Positions 44,278-56,867 of a stretch of DNA of 64,000 nucleotides are shown here, piece after piece. Source of the stretch: Cyprinodon diabolis (Eukaryota; Chordata; Actinopteri; Cyprinodontiformes; Cyprinodontidae); contig CM060064.1 of NCBI GenBank assembly GCA_030533445.1, positions 2,873,416-2,937,415 of the forward strand. The letters are read 5' to 3'. Each line of letters starts with the position of its first letter. Position 1 is the stretch's first letter. The position numbers and the translations under genes were made by a program. The notes under the pieces were generated by a model. The model had not been told where the DNA came from, did not search any database, and saw only the letters and a list, made by a program, of their open reading frames with translations.

Positions 44278-45100
44278 TTAAAGGAAAAGTCCAGTCATAT
44301 TTTATTCAGAATTCAAACGTCTGAAAGTTCTTTAAATGTGAAATGATTCCATCCTGTTCAATAAATAATAAGTGTTTTTAATTAAGAGTAATTTTCATGT
44401 GAATGTGCTTTACTGGAGGCATCCATGTTTGTCAAAGAACACTACTGCCACCTACTGGTTAGTGACGTCACGGTGCGGTATCGGCTGTTGATCAAGTCCC
44501 AGTGCTGTATCTGGTGTTTGTCACAACGCGCTATTATCCAAGTCATCTTGAAAACATTCTTCTTCCAAATGTTGGCTACATATTACGGGTTTTTTCTCTG
44601 GCCAGAAGTTCGATGGCAAATCCTCCCTCTTCAAGTTGGCGATCCAACGACCAACCCGTCCGTGGAGGATCAGGAATCAGAAAGGTGAAATAACTCTTTT
44701 TTTCACTTTTACATGATGTATTCCAGCATCCAGCTGCCATGCACGTGGGCATTGTCAGTTTCACTATAGCTCTGGTGAATTTCAATGGTGAAGTCCTCTG
44801 GAAATCTTCAATAATTGTTGTTGATTGCAGATGTGTCTAGTAGTTCCCATTGATTTAGCTTGTAAAGCGGGGAGAATGGCGCTAGGCTTACCGCACCGTG
44901 ACGTCACTGCCGGAAGATGGCAGGAGGGAGGGGTTACTATATTCGGAAAAAAACTGGGCGCTCCCAGACTCAGTGATCGCAGCAAATATTATTGTTTTCA
45001 TTTTTTTTACTGATTGACGCTAAATTCATGGAATTACAGCGAATTTGTTTTAAGTATAGATAATGATCGATTGATTGTTCCTCGCTGATCGGACTTTAAA
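44278..45100 (-). mobile_element. THAP-domain MITE, copy 3
   Basis: Reverse orientation copy of the element at 17247-18069, with termini TTAAAGGAAAAGTCC at the low end and CGGACTTTAAA at the high end. The THAP fragment on the minus strand (frame 44576-44785) reads MPTCMAAGCWNTS and then runs out of register at the same site as the other copies. Confidence 0.8.
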
Positions 45101-46931
45101 TGTTTCATATTTGTAACATTTCAACTGCTGAAACTGGGAGGTTTAAACAAACCCATACATACTTTTTAGATGTGCAAGGTAAATATTTAATCTTTGCTCA
45201 GAGTCTCTGGTTAAAGTTGTCCATGATCAGCAGCTCCTCTTCAATGCTACAGATAGGAGCATCCTGGGGAGCAGCTGTCTGGCAACCAGAGCTAAAAGCA
45301 GCTTTATTTGCACACCACCTCCCTCCACAGCGTCTGTTAGAAAGTGCGGCTGATTGACAAGTTTATAGAATTATTTAGCAACCTGGCTTGGCTAACTGCA
45401 TGCAGCGAGGCTAACGCTTTATTCTGCTTTCCTAATGTATTACAACATTCATACCCGTCTAAGTGTCTGGTATGGAGCATTGCAGGCTAACAAAAGAAGC
45501 CAAACGACCGCCGTTCCAAATAGGTGGACCGCTTTGTCCGTTTCAATTTGCATGTTTTCAAAACAAAAACAAGGCTTTGCACACTTTACTTTAAATTTGA
45601 CTTGTTTTTGGAATACATCTATTTTTAAGTTATAGGCCCCCCTGGAGAAAACTCCACCAGTCGCCACTGAAGTAAACTAAAACAAACATTAATACTAAGT
45701 TAGCACACAGTAGCTATCAACAGCAGCTTCGCAGGTTAAACTTTTCAATGTGTGTGTCAGAATGTCTGCAGCCTCTCATACACTCTGAGCATCATTATAA
45801 GATGAGAAGAGTTCTTCCCGCCCATCAGTGTCTGACATGCACAGGGGTGACGAAGGATCAGCATCTGAGCAGTCCGGAGTTTGTTGACCATGTCTCAGAA
45901 ATAATGGTTTTTCTATTTATTTTGGTTCAACACATAAAATGTAGTTTATTTTTCTCTCATAATTTCGTAGCATTCACTGCAGTTCTTCCAAACCGTTTCT
46001 TGTTGCTCAGTGTTTATTCCAGGGATCTTCCCAACCCGCCCCGGCAAAGAAACTTTGCAGAACTACAAAGCACTGCTCTGAGGGTCCTTACAGCAGATTT
46101 CTTTCTATGCTCATTATCTGCTTGCTGGGAAAAACTCATCAGATTCACTTGAGTGTTAAGACTATTAGTCCTCCTGACAGTGTGTCTTAGTCACGGCGCA
46201 GTGGATTCTGCTGCTAAAGCAATATGGCAGAGCTCTGCTCCCAGTCATGTCTACAGTCCATTCAAGGCCTCTGCTTTAGGATGCCTGACGGAGTCAGAGT
46301 CTTTTTAATTAGCAAAGTATTTTAAATTCTTCTGTGTTTCCTTGAGCATGAAAAAAATGCAACAGTGAGTGTTTTTTTTTCCTCGTTCACTCCTTGGTCA
46401 TTCAGGTCTGAAAGTCGTGGAATTAAGCAACCAGAAGAGCACAGGTTCATTTTACTGGACTGTGATGCAGATTATTTATTGATGGTTTATTATGACAACT
46501 GATTTTCATAGTTTGTAAATGTGTGTAAAAACGAGTGGAACTAAAATAACAGAGAGATCCAATGTTGGCTGGTTTCAGAATATGGTTTCTTCAAATAGTT
46601 TTCCTTTCTGGGAAAACAAAATATTGAGCTACATGATATTCTGGTCGTGGAAAAGGTGAAATCTTAGAGAAGCTGGAGGATTTAGTCATAGCAGGTAGAA
46701 AACAGAACTATTGCTAAACATCACAAAGCTTTATGATATCAGCTAGGATTTTTATTTTTTTCTGAGTCACTTTGAAGTCGGCATGGTCCACTTTAATGAA
46801 AGATCAAAGTATCTTTCTCTGTTCTCCATATTTCACTCCAGCTGAGGTGCTGATGCTCTGTGCATGCACTGTAAAGATGGGAATCTGACCAAACCAAACC
46901 CCACAAACGGTTCTTTTTTTCTCATTATTGG
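45101..46931. other. Intron, with one possible hAT terminus
   Basis: Near 45640-45670, CTCCACCAGTCGCCACTG reads like the terminus of a common fish hAT repeat, but no partner end was found. No receptor exon seen. Confidence 0.45.
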
Positions 46932-46939
46932 GATGAAGT

Positions 46940-47492
46940 CAGAGGTGTCAGGTAAGAAAGTACAAATACTTAATTTTCTTACTTTAGTAGAAATGTTGGC
47001 TATCTAGACTTTCCTGGAGTAATTCTTTTTTATGCATCTTTTAACATCTACTTCTTACATTTTAAAAATAGACTCGTTAGTTTTGCTTCATTTCAGCTCA
47101 TTTTCATTCTTTGTGGTTGGACTCGGTGCTGCCCCAACCTGTTGTTCACCACATACCAAAATAAATAGTTTTTCTAGATGATGAAAAGTTAAATGTGACG
47201 CTGTTACCATTAGTTATAAAACTAAGAAAATTAAGTCTAAAGAAGTTATCATCCAGAATTGTAGAAAATTTTTCCTGTAATAGGATAGTGCAGTAAAGCT
47301 TCTGGCCTTAACATTTTTTCCTGCATTACTTTTCATTTTATATTTAAAGTAGTTTTAAAAATTTTACTTTTACACTTTTACTGGATTAAAAAACTTAGGT
47401 TGATCTCTAACTTCTATGAAAGTGTTTTTAAACAGTAGATAGGATTTTTAGTTCTACTTGAGGAATGAACATTAATACTTTTGACACCTCTG
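46940..47492. mobile_element. hAT-type MITE, 553 bp
   Basis: Terminal inverted repeats are CAGAGGTGTCAGGTAA at the left and ACTTTTGACACCTCTG at the right. Flanks are GATGAAGT (46932-46939) and GACGAAGT (47493-47500), an 8-bp target duplication with one mismatch. No coding sequence; the interior is AT-rich. Confidence 0.82.
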
Positions 47493-47500
47493 GACGAAGT

Positions 47501-48954
47501 GTGAGGATGCGGCGCATCTACAAAGATCTCTGCTCTCCTCCCTCTCTGATGCAGTTAGCACTATGGTGAAGACTGTGTCATCACTTTTGAGAGGCCATGC
47601 TCATTAATACGCAAGTTGTGATGCGTGATCAGATTAAGCAGTGGGATGAGTCCGACTCAGTCCATCCACAGAAAATGAAACCAAAGACGGGATGTTTTTC
47701 CTCTTCAATCTGTACGTCGTCCATCGTTTGTAATCCCTCTCCTCTGTTAAAGAGGATGCTTCCAAAGGCCCGGGGAGTGTAGCTGGACTTCAAGTACCCC
47801 CTATCTGCTGAAAACACAATAAATACTGTCATGGCAGCGTTTTAGCACAGGACGAGGAAGTTATTATGGTCTGTCATCACCTCTTTTAATTCTCAATTAT
47901 CATCCAGCCATGTGTGTTGCTTCATTGTGTGCTGAAAAGTGCAGCTGATTTATGTGTGGAAGTCTGCCAGTGGAGCCATTATCGTTCTGCTGAAGACAAA
48001 CGCAGCGGTGAAAATTATGAAACATCAGATGAGTTGATTTTTAAAGTTGTTTTTCCACAAGGTTCGCAGGTAGCAGAAGGTTTGCTGTCACTGCTTATAA
48101 AGGATGGTCAGGCTGATGTTTGGGATGAAATTTTTACTTTCTTTACAAATTCAGCACTTTAGTTCTATGAGGCATAAAAACATACATTAATTAATAATAA
48201 TAATAGAAATCAGGATACATTGTTTGCTTGAAGTTATTGAGACTTTCATAATAAAGAGAAAAAAGGTATATCTTTCCTTATAAACGACGACATCATCAGC
48301 CAATCTACAAGCTTACATTTCAGATCTGTCAGAAACTGTAACAATCAGACACAAAAAGAAAAGTTAAAATGTTTTATGGCTTTCCAAAGAGATGAAAACA
48401 AAGAAATTATCACATAAAGATGATCTGGAGATATTTATGTAGCATAATCCCACATCCTTCAAACAATATGAGGTCCTGCTTTCTGGCAGAATTTACAGCA
48501 TAAAAAAAAGCTAATCAAACTATATATAATACTTGTTTATCTTTACCTTCATTAATGTTTTAAATCACATTTTTAAGTAGACATGTATCATGATGCCTAG
48601 GAAGTGTGCAAGAATTTGATGTTGTGCTTCTTTTAATCTCTTTTCAGATGTTTTATGACTATATATAGCCTACATGTACGTCTGCAACTGATTGTTTGAG
48701 TCTTCTATAGCTGCGCTTTATCAAGTTAACCAGTAATCATTTTATAAATGTAAGTTTGGTGTCAATAAAAACATTTTTTTTTACTTTGCATTGTTTAAAA
48801 AGTATGTATATTCTATGTCTGCTCTTCTATTCTGTGTTATTGGCGTCGTTTATCGGTTGAATTTCTACATTTCTTTGATCATCCACTGAGACTAACTGCA
48901 TGTGCTCTCTGTGATCTTTTAGATTTAAAGAAAGAAAGGCTCAGAGCTTCTTCA
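47501..48954. other. Intron, nothing assigned
   Basis: No exon or element ends recognised. Confidence 0.5.
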
Positions 48955-49245
48955 CTGTGTTTCTCTCTTAGATTAAACCACCAACTGCCTCACACTGAGC
49001 TTGGTTCTGGTTCTGCTGGAGGTTTCTTCTCCACTGTTACCCAACATGCTACATGCTACCCAAGCAGGAGTGTTTTCACCAAGTCCATGACTTGATGCAA
49101 TCAGCTCTTTTCTTTAGATAGAGAACTCTGAACCATTTTGTTTTCCTGTACGTTTTGGTTAATCTGACCCCAAAAAGGACCTTGAGAGGAAATGTATTGT
49201 CATTTGTTTGCACTATATAAACAACCTGAATTGTATTGACTTTCC
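48955..49245. repeat. Decayed TTGAA-tailed retroposon
   Basis: The stretch from TCACACTGAGCTTGGTTCTG through CACTATATAAACAACCTGAA follows the same order as the reverse of 25283-25560 (tail, ATG-rich block, AACCAGG block), with many changes. Confidence 0.55.
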
Positions 49246-51273
49246 TAAGATGCTACTAAATCTAGTGTGAGCACCGTGCTTTAGTCTTATCAGAGGCAAC
49301 AAAGTTGGCATGGCAACACTATCAGGATGTGATCAGATTAATAAAAGGATGTTTACGACAGGGTTCTCCCACCATATTGGGTTGTCTTATGTTATTATGG
49401 GTGTTTAGCACCTGATCAGTGACATTTTAGACAGAACAGCTGATAGTCCAACCCTAAGATCCCAATGAGGATGTTAGGAGTTTTAAACAGTCCATGCTGC
49501 AGATCTCTTACCACCTTGAGGAAACGGTTTGCTGAATCCATATATTTGTAGAGTCTTTAGTATTTAGTTTAACTCCACCCATCAGTCCATACCTGCTTGT
49601 CCTTGCAGGGTTCAAACTGTATCACCAGCATTTATTGGGTTAAAGCGGAGCTACAGCCTCGACTGTTTGGACCCAATCCAGCACATTTATAACGGCTCTG
49701 GTTAATAAATATCTTCTGCTTGGAAGCTCATTAAATGATTCGAAGTTATATATTTTCAGGTTCAAAAAACTTAACCTTCGTGTTTTGTCCTTTTTTTGCC
49801 AATAATCCTCAGAGATGCTGTCATTTCAGATTTCAGAGGGGGGAGGGGGGGTGACATAGCTGCCCATCTTAGAGGTAAAATGGCTGACAAATAGTGCTGA
49901 ATACAATCTCATTCCAGCCTCCGTGTCGGCGGAAGAGTCTAACTTAACGACTACCTAATTCTGTACTTGGTTGAGAAAAAACAAAAACAAAAAACAATTT
50001 GACAAATTGAAATGTTTTTTGTTGTTTTTTCAATCAGCTCTCCTTCCTTTAAAGCCACTTTTAAAGCGATAATGCTTGATGACTTTCTTCATGAGTTAAG
50101 CCATTAACTGAGGGTGTAAATGGATAAGCTAATCTGGGCTGAGAGATGAAGGCAGTGCGTGGTGGCGGAGGCGGATGCTCTGAAAGTGATGGTTAGGTGT
50201 TTCTTAACTTTTTATGCGCTCCGGGTCATCTTATTAAGGCGCTAATGGAGATATCCTGCTGAGAGGTGCTTTGAGCATTTCACAGAGAGAGGCAGAGTGA
50301 GGGAAAATCGACTGTTACAGCAAACTCGGATCCATCGGAATACCCTGCAGAAAAAGAAAATAAGGCAGGGGTCGTGAGGTGATCACCAGGTAGAGGACAG
50401 AACTGCACGATGGTTCGTCTAAGTAAACAAATCTAAAGTTGATTTCCTGAAATCGAAAAAAGCAGCAGGGTGTTAGATTGAAGTTGGACAGAGGTAAAGA
50501 AGAAATTTGGACAAAAACAAAATACAGGAATAAAAACACTCAGGAGGGGGGAAAAGCATTGAATGGAATAACAGAGCAAAGCAGAGTGGAAAAAACCAAT
50601 GACATTAAATCTGTGGCTGAAAACAGATGATTTCCCATTTAACACTCCATTGCATTCGCTGTTATTCTGGGTCCTGCCTGGGACTGTGACTGCGCCGCTG
50701 CTTTCCTTCTGTTTCACAATAACATACCCTCAAACCACCCTGCCTCCATAAACACCAACACATCCACACACCTCCTCTACACACCCCTCCCATTGTTCAC
50801 CCTCTGCGCTGTTCAATATACCCACCGCAGAGGCTTCCAGGGCCATTTTCAGACAGCTGCAGAATGCTGTTTGGGAGGGTGGAACTGGGGGTTTGGGAGT
50901 GGGGGTGGATAGTGTCCAAATAACAACAATCTACCACCCACACCTCTCTGCAGGTATAGTAATGGACCACAATGAACTCTATGGGAAGCATTGTCAACAG
51001 ATGTTTTTAGAAGGGGAAATGATCATGCAGCAAAGTGGGGAGGACGCCCTCACTTCTGCTGAGAGACTCACACACAAACAGGACCGTGGGGACGCACACA
51101 GTAAACAGAGATTGTGTTTCACAAACGCTTTGCTGATATTCTCCTATTAGGGAGCACAGAGGCGCACAGCAGGTCCATCTAACATTGTCTGTCACACATT
51201 TCTGTTGCTTTGGTCTCGTTATTCAGCTCAGAGTTCACTACCTGGCTTGTTTTTAGTGGTTGCTTTGTTTTAA
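49246..51273. other. Intron, nothing assigned
   Basis: Includes G-rich (49839-49852) and A-rich low-complexity runs. No gene. Confidence 0.5.
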
Positions 51274-51275
51274 TA

Positions 51276-51562
51276 CAGTAGCAGCCATTCAAAATGGCCC
51301 TTACCAGTTAAAATCCAGCCGAACGCCAGCCCACTTCCCAGCAGCTCCCAGCAAAATTCCCTCCAACTTCCAGCCGCAGGCCTTCTCCTGGGCGAGCATA
51401 TTTCTTTACTCTGACTTCACTGATTTACAGGGTTCACATATCATGACAAAAAGAATATTTTAGTCCCAATATTGATGTTTAAAAAGGAATTGTAGGCGAC
51501 CAGCAAAGGACCAACCAAGGGCCCTTCAGGGGAAGTGGGGAAATTCTCAATGGCTACTACTG
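51276..51562. mobile_element. TA-flanked MITE, complete copy (287 bp)
   Basis: Left end CAGTAGCAGCCATTCAAAAT and right end AATGGCTACTACTG are inverted repeats, flanked by TA on both sides (51274-51275, 51563-51564). The interior holds CAGCCCACTTCC and, reversed, the ATATCATGACAAAAAGAATA block shared with 9239 and 20870. No coding sequence. A Tc1/mariner-type transposase in trans is the likely mover. Confidence 0.8.
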
Positions 51563-51906
51563 TATGCCTGGAAAGTTTATTCCACACTAAGTTGGGCAAA
51601 ATATCAGGTTTCATGGAGACATGTTTTTTTATATACATTCAACCGAAACAATTTCCATAAAAAAAAATCAACTTTAATATTTCAGATAATTGAAGTATTT
51701 ATTTTACAAAAAGATGAGCTAAAAAAGTAAAAAATTATTTTTTAAACCATCATTTGGAAGAAGGATATTTAAACAAACCTGCCATAGGTGAAAACGGTAA
51801 CTGCTTTGTGAACCTAATAATTTGTTGTCCCAACTATGACCAGAAGTTCTGACCATCACCATCAGAATAATGGCCGTCTCCTGTGTGCAGAAATGCTTTG
51901 CAGTCA

Positions 51907-52095
51907 ATATGCTGATGGAGATTCTCAGCCATCCAGGTCATAGTCATTCCAAAAAAGTTAAAAACAATCCATTGGAGGAAGCTTTTTCAATTCAAAAATG
52001 CTTTTTCGAATTGAAAATGCTTCCTGCGTGGGAAGCAAAACATCTTCAAACTTGGAAACAAAGTTTTTCAACTTTTTTGGAATTCCTGTGAATAC
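51907..52095. repeat. Palindromic fish repeat, copy 2
   Basis: CATTCCAAAAAAGTTAAAAA and GTTTTTCAACTTTTTTGGAA face each other about 120 bp apart, with further palindromic AAAATGC text between. Related to 7770-7905. Confidence 0.5.
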
Positions 52096-52329
52096 TTTCA
52101 ATCATAGTCTAACAAAGGCTGTAGGGGACTTCTTGTCTCTGGCAGGGCTCTGTCAACTAGCATTTCAATCTGAAAAACTCACACATAGAGAAAAGACAGT
52201 TAGGAGAAATGGAGAAATGGTCTGCTGAGCTTTATGGGGAGATCCAGTGGACTCCGTGAGCTGATACTGGAGCTTCACTCAGGGACCAGGAAGATGGAAG
52301 TCCAGTTTGGACAACACAGGTTGAGAGAA

Positions 52330-52440
52330 ACTTTCCATGATGAGCAAGCATGGAGCGACAGTGGAGAGGAAAAACTCCCTGTTGGGAAGACACCTCTGGC
52401 AGAACCAGGCTGAACATGGTGGTCTTCTGCCAGACCGGTT
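52330..52440. repeat. Fragment of the TTGAA-tailed retroposon family
   Basis: GCGACAGTGGAGAGGAAAAA then CAGAACCAGGCTGA is shared with 25469-25530. Ends are not defined. Confidence 0.55.
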
Positions 52441-52854
52441 AAGATGAGACAGGGAACGCAGTAAGAGTCCGGGAGGAATGACGCTCTGATGAAGCTTTAG
52501 CTACGATGGTGGAGGAGGGGATGGAGGGGGGTTGAAACGGTGTCATCTGAATGATGTCACAGCGCATCAGCCGCCTGCGCACAGGAGCAGACAGGTGCGG
52601 ATCGGAGGCCTTTTAAGATGAACTTTGGGTGCCGTTCGGCTTTCGTGGAGCTGTGGTTCAAAGCTGATTGGCTGTGTCGCAGGTGGAAACATGAGTTTCT
52701 TCAGTTGAACTTCCGCCTAGGCTCCATTAGCCATGTTTCCATCCAAATATCACATGAATTTTGTTTGAACTAAATTTAAAATGTTAGAAAAAGAAAATGT
52801 GGATTGGATGCATTTCTCTCTATTGGAGCAAAACCACTGAGTGTTTTGCAAATA
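52441..52854. other. Intron, nothing assigned
   Basis: No gene or element ends seen. Confidence 0.45.
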
Positions 52855-53925
52855 GGTCTGTAACGATTGATCATTTAATCGATGGATTGATTTCTATTCC
52901 TGCGATCCAACTACATCGATCTGTAATCGGCAAATTGTAGATAAAAAAATGACATCAATTAGGCTATAAGTATTTTAAAACAATTGAGTTTATCAATATT
53001 TAGGAAATAAAACTTTTTCAGATGCGTTTTATGTTATTTTTTTATGATAAAGATGTTAAAAGTGACTCTTAGGTCTGCTTGTCTGTGATGTCATGACCAT
53101 GAAGAGCCTGGGATTACTAACTGGAACCGTTCCTGCTGCAGCAGAATGAAGCTAACGTCAGCCCTTCTGCAGAGCTGACCGTTAGCTGACCATTAGCTCT
53201 GCAAACGCATTGCCAGAATGTTCAGTTAGAGACTGCAAAAACTGAGCAGCGGAGAAAAATGACACACCTAGTTTCTAGGGAAAGAACTGCGGTCAGATCA
53301 TGTGGATCAGCTGATGGAATTAAAGAAAAAAAAATTTGTTGTCATTTTCTAGTATTTGGTTAGTCGTGCTCTGATGGTAATAACAGTAAGAAGAGGTTCA
53401 ACCACTCATAAATGAACCGATGGCTGCATTTATCTTTTTATATTAATGTTCTGTTTCTAATACTTTTATTTTGGAAGAAGCAGATGATTCTACTTTTGAT
53501 TCAACCCGTTAAAATTGTTATATTTTCAAGAAAAATTAGCAGTTGAAACTGCCAGTAAACCTGCTGTATAAATGTTTATTGCTTTAGAGCAGTTTTATTT
53601 AAAAATGCTTAATTATAGAGAATAAATAACAAAGGTTAACCTCCTATTGATTCAGTCTGGAGTATTTGGTGAACTTAAACATAAAGTGGGAATGTATTTG
53701 CCAATACTTTTTTTTTTACAAAATGTTTGCTTATGGACATGCTTATTTCATTATTACCAACCTTCCTTTAGAAATAGAACACAAATCTAGGAGATTTCCT
53801 TTATGCAGGTTTTATTTCACGGTCACTGGTCACACTTGGCTAAAGATTTACTGAAATGATGGGATTGTTCTAAATGAACCAAAATCGTCCATCGATCGAA
53901 TCGTTAACATGAATCATTACACCCC
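52855..53925. mobile_element. Probable hAT-type relic
   Basis: The left end (AGGTCTGTAACGATTGATCA, TTAATCGATGG) is similar to the complement of the right end (GGGGTGTAATGATTCATGTT, AACGATTCGATCGATGG). This CTGTAACGATT-type terminus is usual in fish hAT elements. A target duplication was not identified and no transposase is readable. Confidence 0.55.
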
Positions 53926-54057
53926 ACACCGCAAAGCATAATGTTGTTGTTAATATTGGAAGTTAATTGAGCAAGCAAGCGTGGACCACAGTAACAGAGC
54001 AAGGTTTCTACAAATGTGTTGCCATTTTACATTATCTTGAAGCTAATGTTAGCAATA

Positions 54058-54155
54058 CAGTAGCAGCCATTTAAAATGGCCCCTCCCAGACAAACGTCAG
54101 CCCAATGGCAGCCCACTTCCAGCCACTGGAGTCAACCCCTCCTTCTCCTGGGCTG
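54058..54155. mobile_element. TA-flanked MITE, left-end fragment
   Basis: TA followed by CAGTAGCAGCCATTTAAAAT and CAGCCCACTTCCAGCC, as in 51276-51562. The remainder is missing. Confidence 0.6.
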
Positions 54156-54521
54156 CTCAACACATAGAAAAAGGTTTTATTTCTGTCCTGTCAGTTGACC
54201 AAGTAGCCTCAGCCTTATCAAGGTGGAAACATGAGAACGTCTTTAGTGGTGGTGATGAAGTTCCTCCATGGATGGCATTTTTTCTCAGTCTGTTTATTAT
54301 TGACTTATGATTGTTGACCATGATTAAGGATGGCCTGCAGTGCTTTGGAAGTTGTTAGGGGTTATTTGATTATCATATATCAGGTTTCGATTCTTATTAA
54401 GGCTAAAATAATTAATCTGATTAATCAGCTGTTGTAATAATCATCATCTACTTTAGTAATCAATTAATCATTAAAAGGAGTATAGAGAGTATAGAAAACA
54501 TGCATTTAGCTGACAGAGTGA

Positions 54522-55065
54522 TAGCCTCGTGAGACCATCCTGATTTTGCGAGCTTTCAAGGTTTCACTCGCAGATCAGTCTGGAGACTCTCCGTTAAAGA
54601 AAATTTGGAGCCGTTCACCAAACGAACGTCCAATCAGCGTTGGCTTTAAAGCGGATTGAGGTGTGACGCAACGAGAAGCGTGACAGTTCAGTCTAAAGAA
54701 CATGGCGGCTTCAGCCGATGAAACTAGCATTAGCGTGGCTATCGAGCAAGTTTTATCGGAATAACAGAGTATTTCTTCACTGAAAGAAGAGCAAAACACT
54801 GCTCTGGAGGCTTTTCTCAATGGAAAAGATGTTTTTGCTCTTCTCCCGACTGGTTTTGGCAAGAGTAGCCTGGCTTGTGGTTGTGTTTTCGTCGTCATTC
54901 TGTTAGTACGTCATATGCTTCGTTGATCTGATTGGTTTATTTGGCCCGTCTATCACCAACATAGGCCAATCAGCTAACCAGTATTTTCGCCCCTTCCCAA
55001 AATTACTTCTACGGAAGGTTTCCAGATGGAAATGCAGAGCAAATCCATCTGGCGGAGTCAGGTTA
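54522..55065 (+). mobile_element. Small DNA element carrying a RecQ-like helicase start
   Basis: A 544-bp segment starting TAGCCTCGTGAGACC and ending GGCGGAGTCAGGTTA, short imperfect inverted repeats. It is flanked by a perfect 9-bp direct repeat ACAGAGTGA at 54513-54521 and 55066-55074. The only coding content is a helicase N-terminal fragment. The superfamily is not certain. Confidence 0.75.
54702..54926 (+). pseudogene. RecQ-like helicase N-terminal fragment with Walker A
   Basis: A frame starting MAASADETSISVAIEQVLSE meets TAA at 54762-54764. It then continues as LKEEQNTALEAFLNGKDVFA and LLPTGFGKS before ending at TGA 54924-54926. LKEEQ...AL followed by a GKDVF strand and the ATP-binding Walker A motif (GFGKS) is the start of a RecQ-family helicase domain. 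The DEAH box and all later motifs are absent. The fragment sits inside a transposable element, not a host gene. RecQ-like frames occur in some eukaryotic DNA transposons, so the source may be an autonomous relative. Confidence 0.65.
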
Positions 55066-55074
55066 ACAGAGTGA

Positions 55075-56859
55075 CCCACTCATACCAAAATTGTAAAAAA
55101 AAAAATAAAAATAAAAAATAATATGTAAACATTTTGGTTGTAAGATAAAAAAAACTTTTTTGTCTGTCATTCTGCTCTATCCAAAACTCCTCAAGTTGAA
55201 AATTTTGAGTTTCAACTGGTTTATCTCCATCAAAAGTCTTTGGCTTTCCGATTATTAATTGTTTAATTGAAAAAATTATATACAGATGAATCAATTTGCA
55301 AAATAATTTAGTTAGTTAGTTGCAGCCCTATTATTTATGCTCCTGCTTTGCCAAAAATTTAAAGTGAGAGAAAAAAAATTAGCAATAGAATAAATCTGTA
55401 AACCATTGTGAAGCTTTGCTGCTGCTAAAAAGGAGCTAGCTCAGAGAAACACCTGGCTGGAGACAGTTAGCTCTGACAGCAGTTCTTGGTCACAGTAATG
55501 GGACACAGCGGCCGTCTCGGCCTGCTTTATGAGTGTTTTCCAAACAATAAAAGTGTTAAAGCAATCAAGGCCATATTCCCCTCCGGAAGACCAGAAAACT
55601 GAAATTATCCCTGCTTGTTAAACCTGCCACTTAATTTAACTGAAATTATTATATGATCCCTGGGACCCCTGGGCTAATTGTTTCTCTCTCTGCCTTCCCC
55701 TCCCTCCGTCTGCCTTCTGCTTAGTTTGTGGTGACAGGAAAAAGCTGTTCCATCAGCTCTGTTAAATGGCTTCATCAGGAAGAAGCTGTGAGCATCATCT
55801 GCTTTATAGACTGTTACTGTTTTCCTCCACTCTGCATCGGGAAACTTTTTCCTCTCGCAGACTTGGAGTTGCATCACAAATCTCAACATGTTCTCTTTGT
55901 GCAATGAGTTTTCAATAGTTTTCCTCATATTAAAGTAAAGGAATGCTTTAGGAAAATTATTCAATTTGCCAAATTAGTAACACATTTGCAAAAAGGCCAG
56001 TCCTTTTTTTCATTTTTAAATTTATATGAGCTCTACTCAGTATTTAGGCATGACTAACAGCCACGATGTCTAAAGATTTTGTCAATCTTCTCTATTAATC
56101 AAAGCATTCCTAGTCCTAAATTATGCATCTTAATCACTTGATATTAGAGTCTATGTTGGATTATTAACCATCTACAGGAAGTCAACCTGTCAACACAAAC
56201 ATTTATCTAAGAGGTCATTGCAGCACAAGAACAACTGATACGTTAATTAATGACTTAAAAAACCTCGGCAAGCTAATAAAGAAGGGGGGCTCTGTTCTAG
56301 AAACTCCTCTAGAACCTCTGGAGATTATTTCACGAAGAAGGATTCTTCTTAAATTAAAGAATGTTATGGACTGAAGTCAGACTGTGAAACACCTTCAGAG
56401 TGTCTTCAGTCAGAGGCTGACCGCTGTAGAGGATCCTTCCTGCCCACAGCTATCAACACCTACAACACCTCAGTGAAAGAATAAAATAACAAATATGTGT
56501 TACTTCAACATTTAATTTCCCTTTGGGGTTAATAAGGTATTTTTGAATTGAAATGAAATATTTAAGTGCTTCTAAAATGATATAGCAATAATCATTAATA
56601 GTCTTTGATCTGTGGTTAAACCTCTGTGTTCACCAGTGATGAATCGCTCCACTGGATAATTTCAATTTTTTTCAGTGTTTATTCCTGTTTCTCCCCTAGA
56701 CATAGCTATAGGCTCAGCTTTTACTGTAACTAACTGAATATGCTCTCTTTCATCCGTTTTGGCAACTCAGAACTCGTCTGCTTAGGTGTTTCTTTCCCAG
56801 ACAGAGCCACCTCTGATTTGCCGTTACCTTTTCTAACATAAAATATTTATCGATCAATA
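55075..56859. other. Intron, nothing assigned
   Basis: AT-rich, no exon seen. A-rich run at 55097-55123. Confidence 0.5.
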
Positions 56860-56867
56860 CCTCTACG

